This document shows, in pieces, positions 1-5,557 of a stretch of 5,557 bases of DNA. This DNA comes from an uncultured Succinatimonas sp. Its GTDB lineage: Bacteria; Pseudomonadota; Gammaproteobacteria; Enterobacterales; Succinivibrionaceae. The notes beneath the pieces were generated by a model. It saw only the letters and a program-made list of their open reading frames with translations. It was not told the origin of the DNA and did no database searches. Within the stretch, counting starts at the first letter, position 1. Every line of letters starts with the position of its first letter. The translations under genes were made by a program, and so were the position numbers. The stretch spans positions 1-5,557 of the forward strand of contig URKL01000141.1 of assembly GCA_900548485.1 (NCBI GenBank), read 5' to 3'.

Positions 1-1
1 G

Positions 2-409
2 GTTATGGAGGACAATCGGAATGAATTGAATCTGCAATTACCGGCCTATTTTGTAAGTGATAACTTCACCTCAAGACTAGCCGTACTTTTTGTTATCAAC
101 CTGTTCTTGCTGTTTGTTGGCATGATTATGGATACCACACCGGCTATTTTGATTTTAGCTCCAATCTTTATGCCAATTGTTTCAGGTTTGGGAATCGATC
201 CAATTCATTTTGGTGTGATCATGGTTGTGAACTTAGCTATTGGTTTTGTTACCCCTCCTATAGGAGTGAATTTGTTTGTGGCAAGTTCTATGACTAAATT
301 GCCGATATTATCGATCGCAAGACATGCTATGCCATTCATTATTTCCTTTATTTTGGCTCTCATATTTATAACTTTATTCCCAAATATCAGCCTAGTTTTA
401 ATTCAATAA
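2..409 (+). CDS. TRAP transporter large permease (DctM type), C-terminal fragment
   Basis: This is the 3' end of the gene for the large membrane subunit of a tripartite ATP-independent periplasmic (TRAP) transporter, which moves an organic or sugar acid across the inner membrane using a sodium gradient. The frame is open to the left edge. The ATG at position 5 lacks a ribosome binding site and is almost certainly internal, because DctM proteins are about 425 residues and only ~135 are visible. Numbering from that Met, the family signatures are MDTTPAILILAP (42-53), GIDPIHFGVIMVVNLAIG (63-80) and the TPPIGVNLF loop (83-91). Hydrophobic segments lie at about 25-41, 46-60, 66-82 and 107-128, and the protein ends in a short tail, as in full-length relatives. 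The 12-TM small subunit/large subunit arrangement upstream is outside the window. A dehydrogenase gene follows after 18 bases. Family assignment is very secure; substrate cannot be read from this part, although the sugar-acid enzymes downstream suggest an aldonate or keto-aldonate. Confidence 0.95.
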   Translation, partial: VMEDNRNELNLQLPAYFVSDNFTSRLAVLFVINLFLLFVGMIMDTTPAILILAPIFMPIVSGLGIDPIHFGVIMVVNLAIGFVTPPIGVNLFVASSMTKLPILSIARHAMPFIISFILALIFITLFPNISLVLIQ

Positions 410-415
410 GTCGAC

Positions 416-422
416 AGAGGAG
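416..422 (+). promoter_or_regulatory. Ribosome binding site of the 2-hydroxyacid dehydrogenase gene
   Basis: AGAGGAG lies five bases before the ATG at 428, within the 18-base gap after the permease stop codon. The short gap and the strong site indicate that the dehydrogenase is translated from the same message as the permease. Confidence 0.75.
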
Positions 423-427
423 TACTT

Positions 428-1405
428 ATGAAAAAGTTTGTAATGCTTGATGCTCATACTTTGCCTGAGGCAGATTATCATCAAGAGCGAGAAATATTAG
501 ATGGTAAGGTCACCTGTGTGATTGCCCATTGCAAATCTTTAGAAGATATAAAAAAAGAAGCTTTTGATGCAGATTATATCGGTGTGGTTTATCAGAAGAT
601 CACCTCTGAAGTCTTAGACTTAATGCCGAATTTAAAACTGATTGTAAGATATGGCATTGGTTATGACGTTGTAGATGTAAATGAGTGTTCAAAACGTAAT
701 ATTTTAGTCTGCAATATTCCTACTTATTGTATTGAGGATGTTGCAACTCATGCCGCAGCTTTGATGCTAGATGTGATCAGAAAAGTAACTATGTATGATC
801 ACGAAATTAAAAATGGCAATTGGGATGTAAGTTTTGGTTATAACAATCATCGTTTAAGTGTTATGACTTTAGGCTTGATTGGTTTTGGAAATATAGCTCA
901 AAAGCTTAGTTCTTATATCAAAATTTTTGGCACAAATATTATTGCTTACGATCCATATTTGGATGATAGCGTTTTTGAAAAATATGGAGTAACAAAAGTT
1001 TGCTTAGAGGAGGTATTGGAAAAGTCCGATATTATCTCTTTACATTGTGCCTGTACTGAGCAAACAAAACATATCATCAATCAGGATAATATCGATAAAT
1101 TAAAGAATGGGGTATTGCTTGTTAATACCTCTCGTGGTGCTTTAGTTGAAAATCGAGCCTTATTTACTGCTTTAAAATCTGGCAAGATTGCTGCAGCCGC
1201 TCTTGATGTAAATGAAGATGAACCCATAAAGGATAAAAATCATCCTTTACTATCCCTCAAAAATTTAGTGATCACCCCGCATAGTGCTTACAACTCTGTA
1301 GAAGCCTCTGATGAACAGCACAAAGATGCCGCTAAGACGGTCATCAATGTTGATAAAGGGGAAATTCCTTTTAATTGCGTAAATAAAAAATCTTTAAATA
1401 TCTAA
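428..1405 (+). CDS. D-isomer 2-hydroxyacid dehydrogenase, CtBP-like (NAD(P)-dependent)
   Basis: A complete 325-residue cytoplasmic oxidoreductase of the D-2-hydroxyacid dehydrogenase family, which interconverts 2-oxo acids and D-2-hydroxy acids. The split substrate domain contains VRYGIGYDVVD (73-83). The Rossmann domain has the dinucleotide motif G152-x-G154-x-x-A157 in LGLIGFGNIA, with an acidic residue (D175, in AYDPY) at the end of the second strand, which favours NAD over NADP. The catalytic triad is present: R236 in NTSRGAL, E265 in NEDEP and H285 in TPHSAY. The C-terminal stretch after the His, including KGEIPFNCVN, resembles the group annotated as C-terminal-binding-protein-like dehydrogenases. 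Phosphoglycerate dehydrogenase (SerA) function is unlikely: there is no ACT domain and the neighbours are catabolic. In this operon it may reduce a 2-keto-aldonate to an aldonate feeding the dehydratase, or reduce hydroxypyruvate, glyoxylate or pyruvate; this is inference. It sits unusually between two transporter genes. Confidence 0.93.
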   Translation: MKKFVMLDAHTLPEADYHQEREILDGKVTCVIAHCKSLEDIKKEAFDADYIGVVYQKITSEVLDLMPNLKLIVRYGIGYDVVDVNECSKRNILVCNIPTYCIEDVATHAAALMLDVIRKVTMYDHEIKNGNWDVSFGYNNHRLSVMTLGLIGFGNIAQKLSSYIKIFGTNIIAYDPYLDDSVFEKYGVTKVCLEEVLEKSDIISLHCACTEQTKHIINQDNIDKLKNGVLLVNTSRGALVENRALFTALKSGKIAAAALDVNEDEPIKDKNHPLLSLKNLVITPHSAYNSVEASDEQHKDAAKTVINVDKGEIPFNCVNKKSLNI

Positions 1406-1409
1406 GGAG
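1403..1409 (+). promoter_or_regulatory. Ribosome binding site overlapping the upstream stop codon
   Basis: TAAGGAG begins with the stop codon of the dehydrogenase and lies eight bases before the receptor ATG at 1418. The overlap places termination of one gene on the initiation site of the next, so translational coupling is likely. Confidence 0.7.
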
Positions 1410-1417
1410 TAAATACT

Positions 1418-2416
1418 ATGAAAAATACCAAAATTGCAAAAGCTTTAGCTGTATGTATCCCAAGTATTGCTTTTTTTGCGACTGTTAGTGCAAATGCCGC
1501 TGAGGTTTATATTTCAGCAGCTCACAGTGTTTCAGAGGCTTCAACTCAACAAATCACTATGTTAGCTATGCAGAAGAAACTTAATGAGCTTTCAGGGGGA
1601 AAGATTGAAATGTCAATTTTCCCTAATGGACAGATGGGTGGTGATCGTGAGCTTACTGAGGGTGTACAGGCCGGTAATTTAACGATTACTACTTCATCCC
1701 CTGCTCCTCAAGCAAACTTTGTTCCAAGTGCCTCCATTTTCGATCTGCCATTTGCGTTCCCAAATATTGATGAGATTGATAAGTCTTTTAAAAATCCTGA
1801 TTTTATTAAGGCTTTAAATGCTGAATATGAAAAGACTGGTTTACGTCTTTTAGGTATTTCCAATTTGGGTTTTAGACAGACAAGCTGCAATTTTGAGATC
1901 AATTCTTTAGATGATCTAAAAGGCTTTACTATTCGTACTATGGAAAACAAAAACCATATTGAAATGTGGCGTATGTTAGGAGCTAATCCTACTCCTATAG
2001 CTATGAATGAGTTATATACAGCCTTACAACAAGGAACTTGTGATGGTGAGGAAAATTCATATGAAATTATTTATACATCCAAGCTTTATGAGCAACAGAA
2101 ATATATCAATGAAACTAATCATATTCCTCACTGCTTAACTTGGATTATGAATAAGAGTGTCTACGATTCTTTATCTTTAGAACAACAAAAAATGATTGAT
2201 GAGGCCGCAACCTATGCAATTGCTGAGGGTGAAAAATACATTCGCGCAAAGGATAAAGAGTATATGGATACTATTTCAGCCGCTGGGGTCATCATCCATA
2301 AATTGGCTCCTGAGGATTTAGCTAAATTTAAAGAAAAAGCCAGTGCTATGTATCCTTCAATTAAGGATCAAGTAGCTCCTAAGGTATATGAGACTTATAC
2401 CAAAAATATTAAGTAA
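1418..2416 (+). CDS. TRAP transporter solute receptor, DctP family (periplasmic)
   Basis: A complete 332-residue periplasmic binding protein that captures the substrate and delivers it to the TRAP membrane subunits. Residues 1-27 form a Sec signal peptide: basic start (MKNTKIAK), hydrophobic core (11-23) and likely cleavage after A27 in the sequence SANA-AEV. C13 is not in a good lipobox, so the mature protein should be soluble. Family marks include FPNGQMGGDRE (68-78), FDLPFAF (108-114), R153 in GFRQ, the conserved carboxylate-binding arginine R173 in TIRTMEN, GANPTPIAMNELYTALQQG (188-206) and DGEEN (209-213). The ANPTPIAMNELYTALQQG-type segment resembles receptors of the sugar-acid subgroup such as YiaO, so an aldonate or keto-aldonate ligand is plausible. 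The gene lies downstream of the permease and is separated from it by the dehydrogenase, unlike the common receptor-small-large order. It is followed at once by a hairpin, which may protect its 3' end and raise its expression over the enzymes. Confidence 0.95.
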   Translation: MKNTKIAKALAVCIPSIAFFATVSANAAEVYISAAHSVSEASTQQITMLAMQKKLNELSGGKIEMSIFPNGQMGGDRELTEGVQAGNLTITTSSPAPQANFVPSASIFDLPFAFPNIDEIDKSFKNPDFIKALNAEYEKTGLRLLGISNLGFRQTSCNFEINSLDDLKGFTIRTMENKNHIEMWRMLGANPTPIAMNELYTALQQGTCDGEENSYEIIYTSKLYEQQKYINETNHIPHCLTWIMNKSVYDSLSLEQQKMIDEAATYAIAEGEKYIRAKDKEYMDTISAAGVIIHKLAPEDLAKFKEKASAMYPSIKDQVAPKVYETYTKNIK

Positions 2417-2425
2417 TTAGTTGAT

Positions 2426-2456
2426 TGTGCAGGGGATGTTCCCTTGCACATGTTTT
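2426..2456 (+). terminator. Hairpin with short T-rich tail after the receptor gene (partial terminator or 3' stabiliser)
   Basis: TGTGCAGGGGA (2426-2436) pairs along its whole length with TCCCTTGCACA (2440-2450), giving an 11-bp stem with a single G-T wobble (2432/2444) and a 3-base loop TGT. The tail TGTTTT (2451-2456) is T-rich but short. It begins ten bases past the receptor stop codon and ends about 25 bases before the kinase start. The shape matches an intrinsic terminator. Because the kinase has no visible promoter of its own and lies on the same strand in the same pathway, it probably acts as a leaky intra-operon terminator or blocks 3' exonucleases, so that receptor mRNA exceeds enzyme mRNA. 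Confidence 0.8.
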
Positions 2457-2469
2457 AAAGTTATTTAAG

Positions 2470-2475
2470 AAGGAG
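2470..2475 (+). promoter_or_regulatory. Ribosome binding site that sets the kinase start at 2482
   Basis: AAGGAG lies six bases before ATG 2482. It decides against a longer frame from TTG 2425, which would run through the hairpin, has no ribosome binding site and adds 19 residues ahead of the conserved FGGY N-terminus. Confidence 0.85.
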
Positions 2476-2481
2476 TTGCTC

Positions 2482-3816
2482 ATGAACTTGTTTTTAGCTG
2501 TTGATATTGGCTCAAGTTTTGTAAAAGCTGCTTTATTTGATTTAGATAAAGATAGCATTTTAGAGCAAATCAAGCTTCATTCTCCTACTAAAGATAAAGT
2601 AGATGACCAAAATAAATACGAGGTAAAAGCTTCATTATATCTAGACTTAGTAAAGCAAGTTTTAGAAACTTTTACTTCAAAATATAAAGATATCAAAGGA
2701 TTATTGTTATCAACTCAACAACATGGTTTTGTTTATGACTATGGTGAAGAGTGTAAATATATTTCTTGGCAAGATCAAAGGTGTATTGAGGTTTGTTCAG
2801 AAAATAAAACTTATCTTGATATATTAAGAGAGTCAATTCCTAGAGATTATATGGTGCCTTGTGGAGTGGATTTTAAGCCTTCTTTAGGTATATGTAATCT
2901 TTACACTTTATTGCAACAGGACTCTTCAATAAAGCGTGATGGGGAACTTTATACTTTAGGATCCTATATTTATAAGTATTTAGTTGGCAAAAATATTGCA
3001 CATCCACAGAATCTTACGCAATTAGGGATATATAAGGTTAAAGAGAAGGAATATAGCCAAGAACTATTAAAGGCATTGTCTTTAGATCAAATAAAGTTAC
3101 CCAAAATAGCTATGAGTGATACAGATATTGTCGCTGTATTAGAAATTGGTAATCAAAAGATCAATGTTTATCCTGATTTTGGTGATGTACAAATTTCAGC
3201 TTTGGGGGCGGGTCTTCCTAATGATGGTGCACTGATCAATATTGCTACTGCAGCTCAGGTTTTAGTTCCAACTGTAGAGTTTACAACAGGAAATTTTGAA
3301 ACTAGGCCTTATTTTGACAACTCTTATATCAAAGTAATTTCAAATATGCCTGCTGGCAGAAATATTGATGTTTTTGTCAATTCTATCGTGCGCATTATGC
3401 ATGATATTTATGGAATTCAAATTGATAAAGTCTTCGTCTTTGAGCAAATTCATCGCTTACTAAAGAATACGGATATATCTTCTTTAGAAATAGATCCTCG
3501 TGTTTATGCTACAGGCGATCATATCTCTGGAGGTTCTATACAAGGTATAACCTCAAGTAATTTTAATATTGCGAATCTATTTATTTCTTTATTTAAATCA
3601 ATGGCTAATCGTTATATCGATACTATAGCTACTCTTTGTGATTTATCTAAAATTTCTAAAATTGTTTGTGCAGGTGGTGTCTCTTGGAGGTTGCCTGAAT
3701 TATTAAAAGAAATTGAAAAGGCTTCAAATAGACATTGTAGCTTGTCGCTTATGGAAGATGAGGCATTAAATGGCATGCTCATGGTAGCTAAAAAGTGCTT
3801 CAAATCAAATCAATAG
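2482..3816 (+). CDS. FGGY-family carbohydrate kinase, sedoheptulokinase-like
   Basis: A complete 444-residue cytoplasmic kinase that transfers phosphate from ATP to a sugar or polyol. The start at 2482 puts the phosphate-1 motif VDIGSSFVKAALFD at 7-20, where FGGY kinases have it. Other motifs follow in order: STQQHG (77-82) and WQDQRC (96-101) at the sugar site; GDVQ (234-237), with D235 as the likely catalytic base; INIATAAQV (252-260) as phosphate-2; RPYFDNSYI (275-283); and the adenosine-binding CAGGVSWRLPEL (396-407). The WQDxRC, GDxQ, NIxTxxQ and RPYF-type segments are closer to sedoheptulokinase than to xylulokinase or glycerol kinase. In phosphate-2 the glycine or serine usual after NI is A255, and the next small residue is A257. 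It follows the receptor gene by 65 bases, including a hairpin, and precedes the aldolase by 24. A dehydratase-aldolase route needs no kinase, so its substrate is unclear: a ketose, a branch-point sugar or a sugar-acid intermediate are all possible. Confidence 0.9.
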   Translation: MNLFLAVDIGSSFVKAALFDLDKDSILEQIKLHSPTKDKVDDQNKYEVKASLYLDLVKQVLETFTSKYKDIKGLLLSTQQHGFVYDYGEECKYISWQDQRCIEVCSENKTYLDILRESIPRDYMVPCGVDFKPSLGICNLYTLLQQDSSIKRDGELYTLGSYIYKYLVGKNIAHPQNLTQLGIYKVKEKEYSQELLKALSLDQIKLPKIAMSDTDIVAVLEIGNQKINVYPDFGDVQISALGAGLPNDGALINIATAAQVLVPTVEFTTGNFETRPYFDNSYIKVISNMPAGRNIDVFVNSIVRIMHDIYGIQIDKVFVFEQIHRLLKNTDISSLEIDPRVYATGDHISGGSIQGITSSNFNIANLFISLFKSMANRYIDTIATLCDLSKISKIVCAGGVSWRLPELLKEIEKASNRHCSLSLMEDEALNGMLMVAKKCFKSNQ

Positions 3817-3827
3817 TTTTAATGGCA

Positions 3828-3833
3828 TAAGGA
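3828..3833 (+). promoter_or_regulatory. Ribosome binding site that sets the aldolase start at 3841
   Basis: TAAGGA ends seven bases before ATG 3841. An in-frame TTG at 3835 would begin only one base after it, which is too close for initiation, so the ATG is preferred. Confidence 0.75.
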
Positions 3834-3840
3834 ATTGAAA

Positions 3841-4602
3841 ATGTATTCTTTTAAAGAAAAGCTTGTAAACAAAGAAATTGTTTTGGGTACTATGCTCTCT
3901 GAGATTTATACGCCAAATATTGTTCGTATGTTTGCCTTAGCTAAATTTGAATATTTATTTGTTGATTGTGAACATGGTTATTTTGATTTTATTGAACTTG
4001 CGAATATTGCAGCTATCGGTAGAGGCTTTGGTATCAAAATTATTGTAAGAGTTCCATCAGTTCAAAGAGAATTTATTACTAAAGTTTTAGACATTGGTGT
4101 TGATGGCCTATTGCTTCCGCAAATAGATAATCCTGAATTAGCTAAGAAGGCTGTGATGCTTTCAAAATATGTTCCAGAAGGTAAAAGGGGAATTTCAACC
4201 ACAAGAGCTCATACTGATTACCATGTTGATTCTGTAGCAGCTTATGCAAAAGAGGCAAATAAAAATTTAATTTTATTGGCACAAATTGAGTCTCAAGATG
4301 GATTAAAAAATGTTGATGAAATTGCTAATACTCAAGGAATAGATGGTCTTATTGTTGGTCCTAATGATATGGCAGGTGATTTTAATCAACCAGGAGAAAC
4401 ATTTACAGATGAAATGAAAGTTCGCATAAAGACTGTCATTGAATCATGTAAAAAAGCAAATAAGCCTTGCGGCATTGTAGATTCTAATACCTCAAGATTA
4501 AAGTATTGGCAAAAAGAGGGCATGTCAATTTTCTGTATGGGAAGTGAGATTCATTTACTTATCTCTGGAACTAAAAACATGATTAATTCTTTTGTTGAAT
4601 AA
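3841..4602 (+). CDS. HpcH/HpaI family aldolase (2-keto-3-deoxy sugar acid aldolase-like)
   Basis: A complete 253-residue cytoplasmic class II (divalent-metal) aldolase with the single TIM-barrel fold of the HpcH/HpaI family, whose members cleave 2-oxo-4-hydroxy acids to pyruvate and an aldehyde. Active-site residues are in place and match HpaI numbering closely: D42 and H45 in VDCEHG, R70 in IIVRVPS, metal ligands E150 in AQIES and D176 in GPNDMAGD. LLPQIDN (91-97) and KRGIST (115-120) are further family segments, and the length is typical. With the XylD-type dehydratase 14 bases downstream, the natural substrate is likely a 2-keto-3-deoxy-aldonate; if it is a pentonate, products would be pyruvate and glycolaldehyde (a Dahms-type route). 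Aldolases for 2-keto-3-deoxyglucarate and 4-hydroxy-2-oxoheptanedioate share these motifs, so chain length and stereochemistry of the substrate are not determined by the sequence. Confidence 0.92.
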   Translation: MYSFKEKLVNKEIVLGTMLSEIYTPNIVRMFALAKFEYLFVDCEHGYFDFIELANIAAIGRGFGIKIIVRVPSVQREFITKVLDIGVDGLLLPQIDNPELAKKAVMLSKYVPEGKRGISTTRAHTDYHVDSVAAYAKEANKNLILLAQIESQDGLKNVDEIANTQGIDGLIVGPNDMAGDFNQPGETFTDEMKVRIKTVIESCKKANKPCGIVDSNTSRLKYWQKEGMSIFCMGSEIHLLISGTKNMINSFVE

Positions 4603-4603
4603 C

Positions 4604-4610
4604 AAAGGAG
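4604..4610 (+). promoter_or_regulatory. Ribosome binding site of the dehydratase gene
   Basis: AAAGGAG lies six bases before ATG 4617 in a 14-base gap, one base after the aldolase stop. It fixes the dehydratase start and indicates co-translation from the same message as the aldolase. Confidence 0.75.
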
Positions 4611-4616
4611 CTAGGT

Positions 4617-5557
4617 ATGCAAAATTTAAAGAAAAGATTGCGCTCTCAAGACTGGTTTGATAACTATGATCATATTGATAATTGCTCTTTATATTTAGAG
4701 CGTTATATGAATTATGGCCTTACATCGGATGAACTTAGAACAGCAAGGCCTATTATTGGTATTGCGCAAAGTGGTAGTGATTTAAATCCTTGCAATCGTT
4801 ATAACCTTGTTTTAGAACAACGCATAAGGGATGGTATTCGAGATGCAGGTGGAATACCTATGGCATTTCCTACATATCCTTTGTTTGAAAGTGCTAAAAG
4901 ACCAACTTGTGCTATAGATAGAAATTTAGCTTATTTAGCTTTAACAGAAATTTTATTTAGTTATCCATTAGATGGAGTTGTTTTAACTACAGGTTGTGAC
5001 AAATCAACTCCTGCTGCAATTATGGCTGCTATAACAGCAGATTTGCCATCTATCGTTATCAATGGTGGACCTATGTTAGATGGTCATGCTGAAGATCCTA
5101 AAACAGGCGAAGATCGTCTTGTAGGTTCAGGCACTATTATTTGGCAAGCTCGGAGAATGTTATCTGAAGGTATTATTGATAAGGATAAATTTTTAGAATT
5201 AGCAATGAGTTCAGCTCCATCTGTAGGTCATTGTAATACCATGGGGACAGCCTCGACAATGAATTGCATAGCTGAGGCTTTAGGTCTTACTTTAACAGGA
5301 AGTGCCATAATTCCAGCTCCATATAAAGAAAGAGCTCAAATGGCATATATGACAGGTAAAAGAATTGTCGAGATGGTTAAAGAAGGACTTACAATTAGTA
5401 AGGTATTGACTAAAGAGTCTTTTTTAAATGCTATTCGTACTAATACAGCAATTGGTGGATCAACTAACGCTCAGCCTCATATTACGGCTATGGCCAAACA
5501 TGCTGGTATTGAAATAAGCCATGAGGAATGGGAGGATAATTCTCATCATTTACCTCT
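4617..5557 (+). CDS. IlvD/EDD family dehydratase, D-xylonate dehydratase (XylD)-like, 5' part
   Basis: The first 313 full codons of an Fe-S aldonate dehydratase; the frame is open to the right edge and relatives are about 590 residues, so slightly over half is present. The enzyme removes water from an aldonate to give the 2-keto-3-deoxy acid. The three cysteines expected to hold the [2Fe-2S] cluster are C59 in SDLNPCNR, C127 in TTGCDKSTP (followed by D128 and K129, of the metal and catalytic site) and C206 in GHCNTMGTASTMN. The N-terminus (RSQDWFDNYDHID, then LYLERYMNYG and IIGIAQSGSD) closely resembles Caulobacter XylD as recalled, more than the Rhizobium L-arabonate dehydratase or biosynthetic IlvD. 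AIPAPYKERAQMAY-like and IGGSTNAQPHITAMAKHAG (279-297) segments agree. The C-terminal half, which carries the catalytic serine, is not in the window. Substrate could be D-xylonate or a related aldonate; placement with TRAP genes and an aldolase supports catabolism and not branched-chain amino acid synthesis. Confidence 0.93.
   Translation, partial: MQNLKKRLRSQDWFDNYDHIDNCSLYLERYMNYGLTSDELRTARPIIGIAQSGSDLNPCNRYNLVLEQRIRDGIRDAGGIPMAFPTYPLFESAKRPTCAIDRNLAYLALTEILFSYPLDGVVLTTGCDKSTPAAIMAAITADLPSIVINGGPMLDGHAEDPKTGEDRLVGSGTIIWQARRMLSEGIIDKDKFLELAMSSAPSVGHCNTMGTASTMNCIAEALGLTLTGSAIIPAPYKERAQMAYMTGKRIVEMVKEGLTISKVLTKESFLNAIRTNTAIGGSTNAQPHITAMAKHAGIEISHEEWEDNSHHLP

Noticed and set aside
5..7. ATG at 5 as the true start of a small membrane protein
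   Set aside because: The frame continues to the left edge, no ribosome binding site is present, and the sequence is the conserved C-terminal part of a ~425-residue permease.
428..1405. Phosphoglycerate dehydrogenase (SerA) for serine synthesis
   Set aside because: There is no ACT or other regulatory domain, the C-terminal segment is CtBP-like, and the gene lies inside a transport and catabolic operon.
1708..1950. Reverse-strand open frame of 80 codons inside the receptor gene
   Set aside because: It lies opposite a well-conserved coding region, resembles no known family and has no supporting signals.
2425..2481. Longer kinase start at TTG 2425
   Set aside because: It would translate through the hairpin, lacks a ribosome binding site and adds a non-homologous 19-residue leader; AAGGAG six bases before ATG 2482 is clearly better.
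3612..3803. Reverse-strand open frame of 63 codons inside the kinase gene
   Set aside because: It is antisense to the conserved adenosine-binding region of the kinase and is a by-product of that coding sequence.
3835..3840. Aldolase start at TTG 3835
   Set aside because: The AAGGA ribosome binding site ends one base before it; spacing to ATG 3841 is normal and the shorter protein aligns with HpaI numbering.
4617..5557. Biosynthetic dihydroxy-acid dehydratase (IlvD) or phosphogluconate dehydratase (Edd)
   Set aside because: The N-terminal motifs and cysteine contexts match the XylD-type aldonate dehydratases, and no amino acid synthesis or Entner-Doudoroff neighbours are present.
1..5557. 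Mobile element, phage, defence, CRISPR or RNA-gene signal
   Set aside because: No inverted terminal repeats, transposase, integrase, repeat arrays or tRNA/rRNA-like stretches were seen; the strand is nearly fully occupied by metabolic and transport genes.

Overview
The window holds part of a single-strand operon for uptake and breakdown of a sugar acid (aldonate or keto-aldonate). All six genes lie on the + strand. In order they are: the C-terminal end of a TRAP transporter large permease (DctM type, cut by the left edge); a D-isomer 2-hydroxyacid dehydrogenase of the CtBP-like group; a periplasmic TRAP solute receptor (DctP type); an FGGY carbohydrate kinase closest in motifs to sedoheptulokinase; an HpcH/HpaI class II aldolase; and the first ~314 codons of an IlvD/EDD-family dehydratase of the Caulobacter XylD (D-xylonate dehydratase) type, cut by the right edge. 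Five of the six genes are complete in their visible parts, with no frameshifts seen, and intergenic gaps are only 12-65 bases. No RNA gene, mobile element, CRISPR array or long repeat was found.

The organism looks like a low-GC (roughly mid-30s % by eye) Gram-negative bacterium. The receptor has a plain Sec signal peptide with an AxA-type cleavage site and no convincing lipobox, as expected for a soluble periplasmic protein. Starts are ATG with good GGAG-type ribosome binding sites. A host-associated low-GC gammaproteobacterium would fit, but the taxon cannot be fixed from this sequence alone.

Inferred logic: the TRAP system imports a sugar acid; the dehydratase converts an aldonate to its 2-keto-3-deoxy form; the aldolase splits this into pyruvate and an aldehyde (glycolaldehyde if the substrate is a pentonate). 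The dehydrogenase could reduce an imported 2-keto-aldonate to the aldonate, or reduce a downstream 2-oxo acid. The kinase is the piece that a purely non-phosphorylating pathway does not require, and its role is open.

The main regulatory feature is an 11-bp hairpin with a short T-rich tail between the receptor gene and the kinase gene, likely a partial terminator or mRNA-stabilising 3' end that lets the transporter/receptor part be expressed above the enzyme part. The window is best read as an uncharacterised variant of known pathway types rather than a wholly new kind of system.
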